A stretch of DNA of 64,000 nt from Comamonadaceae bacterium (GCA_947455465.1 CANGNS010000005.1:97376-161375), one strand, 5' to 3'; shown: positions 27,101-35,079, counted from the first letter of the stretch. Numbers and translations are program-made. Notes: a model not told the origin generated them from the sequence alone.

Positions 27101-27246
27101 AGGTTCTCCTCGTAATCCGCAATCGCTTCCAGCGAGGCATGAGACGAGTAGTACAAATCGACTTTGGCTTTTCGGTAGGCTAAGCCGAGATCATGGAGGC
27201 TGGTCATTGGAAGTCTTTCGTTGAAGCGTCGTGACGCGTTCGCCAC
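24196..27246 (-). CDS. Reverse transcriptase-nitrilase fusion (DRT type 1-like defence protein)
   Basis: 1016 residues. Residues about 130-380 hold a reverse transcriptase of the UG/Abi class: motif A ALTADVSSFYHE (Asp218), the segment GLPVGLPASAVVANVALAELD, and motif C YVDD (Asp309, Asp310). The middle is alpha-helical and unassigned. The C-terminal part, from about residue 740, is a carbon-nitrogen hydrolase (nitrilase) domain with a plausible Glu787 (VLPEL), Lys848 and Cys891 (LLVCSE) triad. RT plus C-terminal nitrilase is the architecture of class 1 UG RTs, including DRT type 1, shown to protect bacteria from phage. Both active sites look intact. GTG 27246 has AGGGGG upstream; ATG 27207 is the alternative. 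Its GC is lower than that of flanking housekeeping genes. Confidence 0.9.
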   Translation of the reverse strand: MANASRRFNERLPMTSLHDLGLAYRKAKVDLYYSSHASLEAIADYEENLHDNLNALLVKLQGDDESWVTQIEFIGGWTLATKSVDMSCWEQYREQHSNGLIFSSPAEEWAHACGLLDKADKPQKPIAEFRVMAQCSLDFHVLSTLWMLEVGHLLDAKLTSCAYGNRLRLTQDGKAINRLSLGTFQSYLKPFRDWRDKGIQAMRTALEADKKIVALTADVSSFYHELSPGFMLTPAYMVDVLGVELSGSQAKLHRLFILALEAWAATTPLKKGLPVGLPASAVVANVALAELDRIVEQQVAPLYYGRYVDDILLVMKNGANFRSTAELWEWLFARSAGKLAWVSGQERKQICFQPVYLNDSQIHFANAKNKVFMLAGEPGRTLVDAIAHQIHARASEWRAMPRLPRSASQVGTDLLAATQSDGEAADNLRKADSLTMRRAGFAIKLRDFEAYERDLLPEAWQAHRQAFFRAFVQHVLVLPKFFDLAVYLPRVIRLATACEDFEALRKILRALEQLCTQLTDHCALEIKACPAESLPPASELMKVWQKQLYTTVRESISAAFPPRLSKNGKAAWQKHMDDYMPMRDFDAFLNWYVSPKGFQDQQARLFSFDLAHMPFRFRGLPKEMVAQRGIPAKKTVALCAHAAEMLPDTVRDGAQRLAQWTGFKGLPHGLLFATRPHNLPELFILNKAAYDAASRASMQAVVLAVRGFKLGDATPVFDKHGVLQIPDGQPRRKYGVAVSSWKTQMGSWTASVMRMPDPDVERYARLCRLLDGVIAQPQHSRYLVLPELALPAHWFIRIARKLQGRGISLITGIEYLHASKALVRNQVWAALPHDGLGFPSLMIYRQDKQRPALHEERELKRMGGLEMKPDKAWKTPPIVQHGDLRFALLVCSELTNINYRAALRGKVDALFVPEWNPDTETFNALVESAALDIHAFIVQCNDRQYGDSRIRAPYKESWQRDVLRVKGGIADYCVIGEIDALALRQFQSGHSSPTHPFKPVPDGFEIEFSRKVLPAG

Positions 27247-27429
27247 TCATCGCCCCCTAGAGTCTCACCGAAGGGTCGGTTTCTAGATATCAGCACAGGG
27301 CAATATTTCCATTACAACTGGAGGGATCGCTCAGCGCGCTCGCTAATAAGTAGTCTCGCACCAATGCTGCCGATCGTAGGTTTCAATAGCAGACACTTAG
27401 CGTTTTACATGAGAGACGCTGTCGGGCGT
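27247..27429. other. Spacer between RT and upstream unknown gene
   Basis: 183 bp with no gene. A small stem ACCGA-AGGG-TCGGT (27267-27280) lies about 20 bp upstream of the RT start. This could be a leader, a separate RT promoter or a small RNA; nothing decisive is visible. Confidence 0.3.
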
Positions 27430-28668
27430 CTAGGCATGCCTTACAGCTTGGTGTATTCGTGCGAAGGCTCGTTGTACCGACAGCAAGAAATAGGGCGCTC
27501 CATACTGTGTCTCCGGAGAAGGCTCCCGACGAACCAAGCGCGGCCAGGCGTTTGGTGAATCTCTCTGGATGTCCCAGTAGATGGTGGTGACATGTCCGCT
27601 CCTATCGATGCCCATCACATGAAGGGCTTCACCTTTAATAGGCATCTTGCGCATTGGCAACTCAAAGTTACGCGCACGGTCCTTTATCCAGATCTCGCAT
27701 ATCCAAATTAGGGTTGCGGGACGCAGGGACTCCACTCGATCAGCAACGGTACGCCAATAAATGAACTTTGTTGCTTGGTCATCTGGGACCATGCCTTCGT
27801 GGCCGACGGCTTGACCAGCCTTGTCATACATCCACATCATTGGCATGTGATTCCCAAACTGTTGAAATGTGCCCTCGGCCATCTTGGTATGAAATTCGAG
27901 CTGAACGTTTAGTCCGGGAAGGCCTTTGCTTGGGTCGCGCTCTTTTGCTAGCTCTTGCAACCATTGAGGTGGGAGGTAGTCCGGCACTTGGCGTATGACA
28001 TGGCTTGCCATTCGAGACGGCTTGCGATCCCTGAACTTTACGTAGCGGACTTGACCGTCGCGCTCACGAATCTCCCTGATGTCCCCGATTTCGGGGATTT
28101 CGCGAGGTAACGGGCGTCCTAAGTAGGAAGCGAGCGAAACCGCTAAGGCCCGCTGACGCCCGTAGATGTACGTTAGCGCACTCAGCAGCTCTCTGCCTGG
28201 CAGAGTATTGGCAACCCACCTTCTGCGGATTCTCAGAACAGATGCGTCGGATACGCCGGTTGGTAAATGCTTCTCGGCGTGCCTGAGTAGGTGCCGAACA
28301 GTAGCCCCAATGAGTTCGTTGCGAGCACATAGGATGGAGATGTCCTGGTCTTCATCATGGGTGAAGATCAGTGTCACTGCCAGCTCGCTTTCGAGGTCAA
28401 GATCGCCAACCTTCTCAATGTGGTTTCGCGAGTCTCTTCCCCAAGCCATCACTTTGTCGCCGGCCCATAGTTCGATTACTTGCGCTGCGTACCATTCATC
28501 AAAGTTAGGGATGAGTGCCTTGTCTTTCTGAATCAGAAAGTTGACCGTCCTAGATGTAGTCAGGAACTGATTGCAGTTCAAACGGAATCGGTCCGGCTCA
28601 AAGTAGCTGGCAGCACACTGGCGCAACAGTTGCGCTACATCGGAAAGCCGTTTTTCCCAGCGACGCAT
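27430..28668 (-). CDS. Unknown 412-residue protein next to the RT, possible HEPN domain
   Basis: I do not recognise the family. The start is supported by GGAG 7 bp upstream. The N-terminal 100 residues look helical (FRLNCNQFLTTSRTVNFLIQ, FDEWYAAQV) and end in RDSRNHIEKVGDL. There Arg78-Asp-Ser-Arg-Asn-His83 fits the Rx4H motif of HEPN ribonuclease-type domains. The C-terminal half looks more beta-rich (PATLIWICEIWIKD, ALHVMGIDRSGHVTTIYWDI). It is on the same strand as, and 183 bp upstream of, the RT-nitrilase gene, with similarly low GC, so it may be a partner or an independent defence gene. No transmembrane segment was seen. Confidence 0.75.
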   Translation of the reverse strand: MRRWEKRLSDVAQLLRQCAASYFEPDRFRLNCNQFLTTSRTVNFLIQKDKALIPNFDEWYAAQVIELWAGDKVMAWGRDSRNHIEKVGDLDLESELAVTLIFTHDEDQDISILCARNELIGATVRHLLRHAEKHLPTGVSDASVLRIRRRWVANTLPGRELLSALTYIYGRQRALAVSLASYLGRPLPREIPEIGDIREIRERDGQVRYVKFRDRKPSRMASHVIRQVPDYLPPQWLQELAKERDPSKGLPGLNVQLEFHTKMAEGTFQQFGNHMPMMWMYDKAGQAVGHEGMVPDDQATKFIYWRTVADRVESLRPATLIWICEIWIKDRARNFELPMRKMPIKGEALHVMGIDRSGHVTTIYWDIQRDSPNAWPRLVRREPSPETQYGAPYFLLSVQRAFARIHQAVRHA

Positions 28669-29039
28669 CTTTTAACTCCGTTTGCGGCGCGGGGAGCGCG
28701 ACTGAGGCCAAACGAAGGGTTTTGCACGAGTAACCTAAGCAGATAAATCTGAACGTACTGGATTTTGTCCGTTCCTTCGGCCTACGCGTATCCCCCATTC
28801 GGGTGATTCAACGTCTGCTTGCGACCAGGATATCGAATCCCCCCTGCATGCCGGCTGTAAACCGCACCCGCCTCTTGAGCCTTCTTCGAATGCCCGCTAC
28901 TTGGTCATGAATCTGAGATGCCAGAAGTCCGCTTTGGGTCGAAAGGCGACATACAGAAATTCCAATCTGTTCGGCAACAATGCCCTCATTGGTCTGCCCG
29001 CTCGCAAGCCCGTCTCGCAAATAGCCTTAAGTTCCAGAT
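28669..29039. other. Non-coding right flank of the island
   Basis: 371 bp without a supported gene. It holds the upstream region of the 412-residue gene, including the palindrome CAGAT-AA-ATCTG at 28740-28751 (possible operator), and an imperfect inverted repeat GTCCGCTTT-GGGTCG-AAAGGCGAC at 28927-28950. A 70-codon minus-strand frame at 28808-29020 has no recognisable product. Confidence 0.4.
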
Positions 29040-29546
29040 CTACTCACCCTGCGCCCGAATCTTCTTCACCAGCGCAGTCGTAGAGTAGCCCGCCACAAAA
29101 GGCAGCGCCAGCGCCTTGCCGCCCCAGGAATGCATCAGCGCTGTTTCGGGCAGCACGTCCATGTTGTAGTCGCCGCCCTTGACCAAAATATCCGGGCGGA
29201 TCTGGGCAATCAGCGCTTCGGGCGTGAATTCGTCAAACCAAGTCACCAGGCTCACGGCCTCTTGGCTGGCCATCACGATGGCGCGGTCCATTTCGTTGTT
29301 GAGCGGGCGGTCGTCGCCCTTGCCCAGGCGGCGTACCGAGGCGTCGGTGTTCAGGCCCACGATCAGGCTGGCCCCTAGCGCCCTTGCTTGCGCCAGGTAA
29401 ACCACGTGGCCGCGGTGCAGCACGTCAAACACGCCGTTGGTAAACACCCAGGGCCTGGGCAGTGTGGCCAGCGTGGTGGCCAGCACCTCGCGCGGGCAGA
29501 GCTTGTCCAGCATGACTGGCGCTGCGGCTGCGGGGGCGTCGCTCAT
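29040..29546 (-). CDS. rfaE2: D-glycero-beta-D-manno-heptose 1-phosphate adenylyltransferase
   Basis: 168 residues, corresponding to the C-terminal domain of HldE. Nucleotidyltransferase signature FTNGVFDVLHRGHVVYL (HxGH type), then GLNTDAS and RPDILVKGGDY. It makes ADP-heptose for the LPS inner core. Separate kinase and adenylyltransferase proteins are usual in Burkholderiales. The start overlaps the preceding ferritin-like gene by 4 bp. Confidence 0.95.
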   Translation of the reverse strand: MSDAPAAAAPVMLDKLCPREVLATTLATLPRPWVFTNGVFDVLHRGHVVYLAQARALGASLIVGLNTDASVRRLGKGDDRPLNNEMDRAIVMASQEAVSLVTWFDEFTPEALIAQIRPDILVKGGDYNMDVLPETALMHSWGGKALALPFVAGYSTTALVKKIRAQGE

Positions 29547-30415
29547 GCGGTCAGCCCGCTGGCGGCGCCGTCTTCGGCGCTAGCGCCCAGCTCGCGGGCC
29601 AGGGTTTTGCGGTACTTGTTGAGCTCTTGCACGGTGGCAAAGCTGTGTTCCATCAAAAGGCTCATGTTGTGCAGTATGCGCTCGACCACTTTGTTCTCCC
29701 AGGTGGCGTCAAACCGAATTTGGTTGTCCAGCCACTGCGCCAGCCATTCGGGGTCGGGCAGGCGGCTTTGCACGGTGTCGAGCGGGTAGAGGGCTTTGTT
29801 CACATGCAAATTGGTAGGGTGCAGCGCCTGGGCGGTGCGCCGGGCGCTTGCCATGAGCACGCCGACCTTGGCAAACGCGCCTTTGGCCTCTAGCCCGACG
29901 TTTTGAATAGCCCGCTTCATGTACTTGAGGTAGGCGCCGCCGTGGCGGGCCTCGTCTTGGCTGAGACGGGTGTAAATCGCTTTGATGACGGGCTCGGAAT
30001 GCCATTCGCTGGCTCGGCGGTACCAGTGGTTGAGGCGGATTTCGCCGCAAAAGTGCAGCATCAAGGTCTCTAGCGGCGGGGCCGGGTCGAACTCAAAGCG
30101 CACATTGTGCAGCTCCTCCTCGGTGGGCACCAGCTCGGGCCGAAAGCGGCGCAGGTACTCCATGAGCACCAGCGAATGCTTTTGTTCTTCGAAAAACCAA
30201 ATCGACATAAAGGCCGAAAAATCGCTGTCGCCCCGGTTGTCGCGCAAAAACATTTCGGTGGCGGGCAGGGCCGACCACTCGGTGATCGCATTCATCTTGA
30301 TGGTCAGGGCCTGCTCGTCGCTCAGGGCGGCGCCGTCAAAACTGGCCCAGGGGATGTCGCGCTCCATGTCCCAGCGGACTGATTCCAGTTGTCTGAAGAG
30401 TTCCGGGTACAGCAT
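29543..30415 (-). CDS. Ferritin-like diiron protein
   Basis: 290 residues, mostly helical, with carboxylate/His pairs in a ferritin-like arrangement: WFFEEQKHSLV, CGEIRLNHWY and LSQDEARHGGAYLKY. These resemble the diiron sites of acyl-ACP desaturase-like or rubrerythrin-like proteins. Function unknown. Tight coupling to rfaE2 (ATGA overlap) suggests an envelope-related oxygenation or redox role, by inference only. Confidence 0.8.
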   Translation of the reverse strand: MLYPELFRQLESVRWDMERDIPWASFDGAALSDEQALTIKMNAITEWSALPATEMFLRDNRGDSDFSAFMSIWFFEEQKHSLVLMEYLRRFRPELVPTEEELHNVRFEFDPAPPLETLMLHFCGEIRLNHWYRRASEWHSEPVIKAIYTRLSQDEARHGGAYLKYMKRAIQNVGLEAKGAFAKVGVLMASARRTAQALHPTNLHVNKALYPLDTVQSRLPDPEWLAQWLDNQIRFDATWENKVVERILHNMSLLMEHSFATVQELNKYRKTLARELGASAEDGAASGLTA

Positions 30416-30522
30416 GTCAACCTTTCTAATCGGCCGGATTTTAGGCCCGGGGCAGGCCCCACCCCACTCGGCGGCGGGGCATGAGAACTTATGGTTATAA
30501 AATATTACCAGTCAGTCACTCT

Positions 30523-30538
30523 GTTACTGTATAGTAAC
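30523..30538. promoter_or_regulatory. Dyad GTTACT-GTAT-AGTAAC upstream of the lipid operon
   Basis: Perfect 6-bp arms around a 4-bp centre, 18 bp before the amine oxidase ATG in an AT-rich stretch. It overlaps a possible -10 TATAGT at 30530-30535. A repressor or activator operator is likely; the family is unknown. Confidence 0.5.
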
Positions 30539-30556
30539 TCGTATGCAGGTCGCCCT

Positions 30557-31861
30557 ATGAAAATCGCTGTTATTGGCTCTGGAATTTCCGGCTTGGCCGC
30601 CGCCCACGCGCTGCGCGGCCGGGCCGAGGTCACGCTTTTGGAGGCCGGCGACTATTTTGGCGGCCACACCCACACGGTGGACGCTCGCCTGGACACGCCC
30701 CAGGGGCCGGTAACGCACGGCGTAGATACCGGCTTTTTGGTGTTTAACGACCGCACTTACCCGCAGCTGATCGCCTTGTTTGCCGAGTTAGGCATCGAGA
30801 GCGCCGCTTCCGATATGTCGTTTTCGGTGCAAACCGCCGCCCGGCCGGGCAGTCCGGCGCTGGAGTGGTGCGGCACCTCGCTTGACGGCGTCTTTGCCCA
30901 GCGGCGCAATTTGCTGCGCCCGAGGTTTTGGCGCATGCTGGCCGATGTGGTGCGCTTTAACCGCATGGCCACCGCATTGGCGCTCAGCGGCCAGGACGCT
31001 GCGCTCTTGCAGCCGCTGGGGCAGTTTTTGGACCAGCACCGTTTCTCGCAGGAGTTTCGCGACTGGTATTTCCTGCCCATGCTGGCCTGTATCTGGAGCT
31101 GCCCGACCGAGCAAATGCTGGCCTTCCCGGTGGCCACCATGGTGCGCTTTTGCCACAACCACGGCCTGATCCAGCTCACCGACCGGCCGCAGTGGCGCAC
31201 CGTGCCCGGTGGCGCGCGCCGCTATGTCGAAAAAATCATTGCCGGTATTGCCGATAAACGCCTCCATGCGCCCGTGCAGTCGCTCCAGCGCCAGGACGAC
31301 GGTGTGCTGGTGCGCGTGCAGGACCAGACCGAGCGTTTTGACAAAGTCATCGTCGCCACCCACAGCGACCAAGCGCTGGCCATGCTGGCCGACGCCAGCG
31401 TGGCCGAGCGTGCGGTGCTCAGCGCCATCGCCTACCAGCCCAATACCGTGGTCTTGCACACCGACGCATCGGTTTTGCCCCGGCGCCCCAAAGCCTGGGC
31501 GGCCTGGAATTACCACGCTGCGGCCCCGCAGGCAGGCGCGCCCGCGCAGGCCCCCAACACCGTGTGTTTGCATTACCTGATTAACCGCCTGCAGCCCTTG
31601 CCCTTTGAGCAGCCCGTCATCGTCTCGCTTAACCCGGATGCGCCTATCGACCCGGCCACCGTGCAAGGCCGTTTTGACTATGCGCACCCGGTGTTCGATC
31701 TGGCGGCCATCGAGGCACAAAAGCGCTTGCCCGCCATCCAGGGCCTGCGCCACACCTATTTTTGCGGCGCCTGGGCGGGCTATGGTTTTCATGAAGACGG
31801 TTTGTCCTCGGGGCTGGCGGCGGCGCGCGCGGCGCTGCAACCGGCGGCTCAGGGAATCTGA
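30557..31861 (+). CDS. FAD-dependent amine-oxidase-like oxidoreductase
   Basis: 434 residues. N-terminal Rossmann dinucleotide motif GSGISGLAAAHAL with the following acidic residue (LLEAGDYFGGHTHTV), and a C-terminal FAD motif (YFCGAWAGYGFHEDGLSSGLAAA). It belongs to the flavin amine oxidase/desaturase-like proteins that accompany DUF1365 and Cfa. ATG 30557 is chosen so the nucleotide-binding strand starts the protein. It is the first gene of a seven-gene operon acting on membrane lipids. In Rhodobacter, homologous genes are under the singlet-oxygen sigma factor RpoE/ChrR; no rpoE-chrR pair is visible here. Confidence 0.9.
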   Translation: MKIAVIGSGISGLAAAHALRGRAEVTLLEAGDYFGGHTHTVDARLDTPQGPVTHGVDTGFLVFNDRTYPQLIALFAELGIESAASDMSFSVQTAARPGSPALEWCGTSLDGVFAQRRNLLRPRFWRMLADVVRFNRMATALALSGQDAALLQPLGQFLDQHRFSQEFRDWYFLPMLACIWSCPTEQMLAFPVATMVRFCHNHGLIQLTDRPQWRTVPGGARRYVEKIIAGIADKRLHAPVQSLQRQDDGVLVRVQDQTERFDKVIVATHSDQALAMLADASVAERAVLSAIAYQPNTVVLHTDASVLPRRPKAWAAWNYHAAAPQAGAPAQAPNTVCLHYLINRLQPLPFEQPVIVSLNPDAPIDPATVQGRFDYAHPVFDLAAIEAQKRLPAIQGLRHTYFCGAWAGYGFHEDGLSSGLAAARAALQPAAQGI

Positions 31862-31863
31862 GC

Positions 31864-32631
31864 ATGGCGCTGCACGGCGGCCCGCAGATCGGTTTTGGCC
31901 AGGTGCGCCACACCCGCTTGCAGCCAGCGCGCCATGCGTTTGCCTATGCCACCTATTTTTTGATGCTGCCCATGCACCGCCTCGCCCAGGACAGCGGGCC
32001 GCTGGCGTGCAACCGCTTTGCACCCCTGAGCTTTTATGACTGCGACCATGGCGACGGACGCGGCCCCGCGCAGGGCGGCGCGCTGGCCTGGTTGCGGGAA
32101 CTGTTGCAGTCCGAGGGCTTGGACGATGCGGATGGCGAGATCTGGCTGCATTGCTTCCCGCGCGTGCTGGGATTTACCTTTAAGCCGGTGAGTTTTTGGT
32201 ACTGCCACCGGATGGACGGCAGTTTGCGCGCGGTGCTCGTCGAGGTCAACAACACCTTTGGCGAGCGCCATTGCTATTTGCTGGACCAGCCGCACTGGGG
32301 CCAGGAGCTGCGGGCCGATAAAGTTTTCCATGTCTCGCCGTTTTGTGCCGTACAAGGGCAGTACCGCTTTCGCCTGATGGTCAATGCCGCGGGCGACCGC
32401 ACCGTGGCGCGGGTGGACTACGAAGATGCGCGCGGCGCCGTTTTGCAAACCAGCGTGAGCGGGCATTTGCAGCCGCTCACCCGGCAGGCCATGCGCCATG
32501 CGCTGTGGCGTTATCCGTTGATGACGCTGGCCGTGGTCGGGCGCATCCACTGGCAGGCGCTGCGCCTGTGGCTCAAGCGCGTCCCTTTTTTCCGCCAACC
32601 CCCACCGCCGGCCGACTTTGTTAGCCGGTAG
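31864..32631 (+). CDS. DUF1365-family protein
   Basis: 255 residues. Hallmarks of DUF1365: RHTRLQPARHAFAYATYFLMLPM, NPVSFWYC-like FKPVSFWYCH, LVEVNNTFGERHCYLL and FHVSPFCAVQGQYRF. Its exact role is not established; the family is almost always encoded between an amine-oxidase-like protein and Cfa, as here. It lies 2 bp after the oxidoreductase stop. Confidence 0.92.
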   Translation: MALHGGPQIGFGQVRHTRLQPARHAFAYATYFLMLPMHRLAQDSGPLACNRFAPLSFYDCDHGDGRGPAQGGALAWLRELLQSEGLDDADGEIWLHCFPRVLGFTFKPVSFWYCHRMDGSLRAVLVEVNNTFGERHCYLLDQPHWGQELRADKVFHVSPFCAVQGQYRFRLMVNAAGDRTVARVDYEDARGAVLQTSVSGHLQPLTRQAMRHALWRYPLMTLAVVGRIHWQALRLWLKRVPFFRQPPPPADFVSR

Positions 32632-32664
32632 CGCCTATTTCATTTATTTCTGCTCTTTCGCACC

Positions 32665-33918
32665 ATGAACCGATCGACCGCCAAACTCTCTGCCACCTCG
32701 GGCACCGCCGCGAGCACCGCACCCGGGCGCATCCCCGCTGCGGCGCGCACGGTGCTCAAGTTGCTAAGCAGCATGCGCCACGGCAGCCTGACCTTGCATT
32801 TGCCCGACGGCAGCGTGCAGCGCTTTGGCGGCGAGGCCGCGCCCCATGCCACGCTGCATCTCAAAAACTGGAACGCCATGACCGGCGCCCTTAAATCGGG
32901 CGACATTGGCTTTGCCGAAAGTTTTATCGACGGCGACTGGAGCACCCCCGATCTCACCCTATTGCTGCGCGTGCTGGTGCAAAACCGCGCCGAAGTCGAC
33001 CGGGTGATTTTTGGCAGCTGGTGGGGCCGTTTGGCCTACCGCATCAAGCACCTGCTCAAGCGCAATACGCGCAGCAACAGCCGCAAAAACATCCATGCCC
33101 ATTACGACCTGGGCAACGACTTTTATGCGCTGTGGCTAGACCCCACCATGAACTACTCCTCGGCCTTGTTTGCCGGCGATACCAGCCAAAGCCTCTCGCA
33201 GGCGCAAAGCGCCAAAGTGCGCCGGGCCTTGGAGCAAAGCGGCATCGGCCCAGGCCAGCGCTTGCTGGAAATTGGCTGCGGTTGGGGGGCGCTGGCCGAA
33301 ATGGCCTGCATGGACTTTGGCGCCCAGGTCACGGGTGTGACGCTGAGCACCGAGCAACTGGACTTTGCCCGCGCCCGCCTGCAGCGGCTGGGCTGCGCCG
33401 AGCGCGCCGATCTGCGTTTGCAAGACTACCGTGATATCGACGACGGGCCCTACGACGCCGTGTGCTCCATCGAAATGATCGAGGCGGTGGGCCAGAGCTA
33501 CTGGCCGACCTATTTTGAGACCGTCGCGCGCATGCTCAAGCCGGGCGGCAAGGCCTGTATCCAAAGCATCGTGATCGATGATGCTTTGTTTGCGCGCTAC
33601 CTGGAGTCCACCGACTTTATTCAGCAGTACATCTTTCCGGGCGGCTGCCTGCCCAGCCCTTCAGAGGTGCGTGCGCAGGCGAAGGCGGCTGGTTTGGAAG
33701 TAGTGCAGGAACACGCTTTTGGCCATGACTACGCCGCCACGCTGCAGCGCTGGCGCGAGGTGTTTATGGCGCGGCGCACCGAGGTGCTGGCCCAGGGCTT
33801 TGACCAGCGCTTTATGCACATCTGGGAGTTTTACCTGGCCTATTGCGAAGCGGCGTTCCTCGAGGACAACATTGACGTCGTGCAGTACACCTTGCGCAAG
33901 CCCGATGCACGCCACTAA
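32665..33918 (+). CDS. cfa: Cyclopropane-fatty-acyl-phospholipid synthase family methyltransferase
   Basis: 417 residues. SAM-binding motif LLEIGCGWGALAEMAC, preceded by HYDLGNDFYALWLDPTMNYS and followed by CSIEMIEAVGQSYWPTYF; the C-terminus has the conserved AYCEAAF. It transfers a methylene or methyl group from SAM to unsaturated acyl chains of membrane phospholipids. In this cluster it may make a modified lipid other than a plain cyclopropane (inference). Confidence 0.94.
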   Translation: MNRSTAKLSATSGTAASTAPGRIPAAARTVLKLLSSMRHGSLTLHLPDGSVQRFGGEAAPHATLHLKNWNAMTGALKSGDIGFAESFIDGDWSTPDLTLLLRVLVQNRAEVDRVIFGSWWGRLAYRIKHLLKRNTRSNSRKNIHAHYDLGNDFYALWLDPTMNYSSALFAGDTSQSLSQAQSAKVRRALEQSGIGPGQRLLEIGCGWGALAEMACMDFGAQVTGVTLSTEQLDFARARLQRLGCAERADLRLQDYRDIDDGPYDAVCSIEMIEAVGQSYWPTYFETVARMLKPGGKACIQSIVIDDALFARYLESTDFIQQYIFPGGCLPSPSEVRAQAKAAGLEVVQEHAFGHDYAATLQRWREVFMARRTEVLAQGFDQRFMHIWEFYLAYCEAAFLEDNIDVVQYTLRKPDARH

Positions 33919-34504
33919 ACCACGCCTGGCGCAGCCCGCCATGGTGGTGGCGCGCCGCGCCCTTGTGCAAGCGGCAGCCGTGGCCTGTTTGAGCACCGAA
34001 GCGCTGGCCCAAAACCTCACCCCGCAGACGGTGGCGCCGGCCGAGGTGCTGCGCGAGCTCGACACACCGCGCCTGCAAGGCAGTGGCCGTATGCGCTTTT
34101 TGGCATTCGATGTGTACGAGGCGCGCCTGTGGACGCCCGCTGACTTTCGCCCAAGCCGCTTCGCCGAGGCGGCGTTTGCTTTGGAGCTGAACTATTTGCG
34201 CAGCCTGAGCACCGAGGTGCTCGTCGAGGCCTCGGTGCGCGAAATGCGCCGCCTGGGCACCTGGACTTCGCAGCGCGAGGCGGCCTGGACGCCGGCCCTC
34301 AAAACCGCATTTCCGCCCGTCAAGCCCGGCGACCGCATCACCGGCGTGCACCGGCCCGGGCAGGGCGCTGCTTTTTATGTCAATGGCCAGCTGCGCACCG
34401 CCTGGGACGACCCCGAGCTGGGCCGCGCATTTTTTGGCATTTGGTTAAGTCCCGCCAGCAGCGAGCCCGCTTTGCGCGCCCAACTGCTGGGCGCGGCGCC
34501 CTAA
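33905..34504 (+). CDS. Chalcone-isomerase-like periplasmic protein
   Basis: 199 residues with an N-terminal export signal (VQAAAVACLSTEALAQ). The domain body GSGRMRFLAFDVYEARLW, FALELNYLRSLS, VKPGDRITGVHRPGQGAAFYVNG matches the chalcone isomerase-like family found in bacterial lipid operons. ATG 33905 overlaps cfa by 14 bp; ATG 33941 would also leave a signal peptide. Possibly a fatty-acid-binding protein; the catalytic role is unproven. Confidence 0.85.
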   Translation: MHATKPRLAQPAMVVARRALVQAAAVACLSTEALAQNLTPQTVAPAEVLRELDTPRLQGSGRMRFLAFDVYEARLWTPADFRPSRFAEAAFALELNYLRSLSTEVLVEASVREMRRLGTWTSQREAAWTPALKTAFPPVKPGDRITGVHRPGQGAAFYVNGQLRTAWDDPELGRAFFGIWLSPASSEPALRAQLLGAAP

Positions 34505-34535
34505 GCCTTCCTACTCCGTTTACCAAGGACCAGCC

Positions 34536-35075
34536 ATGAAACGACGACTCTTTATCGGTGCGGGCGCCAGCGCGGCGGCGCTGAGCACTTTGGGCGGCTG
34601 CGCCAGCCAGCAACTGGCCAGCTACGCCAATGAAAAACCGCAACTCGATTTGCGCAGCTACTTTAACGGCACGCTGCAAGCGCACGGCATGTTCAGCGAC
34701 TACAGCGGCACGGTGGTCAAGCGCTTTCGCGTGCGCATGGTGTGCACCTGGCAGGGCGATGAAGGCACGCTGGACGAAGACTTCAGCTACGCCGATGGCA
34801 GCGTGCAAAAGCGCATCTGGCATCTGCGCGCCGGCCCGGACGGCACCTACACCGGCCGCGCCGACGATGTAGTCGGCATCGCCCAGGGGCGCACCGTGGG
34901 CAATGCCTTCCACTGGAGCTACACCCTGGCCCTGCCGGTGGACGGCAGCATCTACCATGTGCAAATGGACGATTGGATGTACCTGGTCGATGACCGGGTC
35001 ATGCTCAACAAAGCGTCTATGCGCAAGTTTGGCCTGCCTTTGGGCGAGGTCACGCTGAGTTTTACCAAGTTGTAA
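34536..35075 (+). CDS. DUF3833-family lipoprotein
   Basis: 179 residues with a lipobox LGGC and the DUF3833 body (LDLRSYFNGTLQAHGMFSDYSG, DEDFSYADGSVQKRIWHL, DDWMYLVDDRVMLNKASM). Function unknown. It is repeatedly found with amine oxidase-DUF1365-Cfa operons, so a role in envelope lipid handling is likely. Confidence 0.9.
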   Translation: MKRRLFIGAGASAAALSTLGGCASQQLASYANEKPQLDLRSYFNGTLQAHGMFSDYSGTVVKRFRVRMVCTWQGDEGTLDEDFSYADGSVQKRIWHLRAGPDGTYTGRADDVVGIAQGRTVGNAFHWSYTLALPVDGSIYHVQMDDWMYLVDDRVMLNKASMRKFGLPLGEVTLSFTKL

Positions 35076-35079
35076 GCGC

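Noticed and set aside
28808..29020. 70-codon minus-strand frame between the unknown gene and rfaE2.
   Set aside because: No RBS, no recognisable family, and it overlaps an inverted repeat, so it is likely non-coding.
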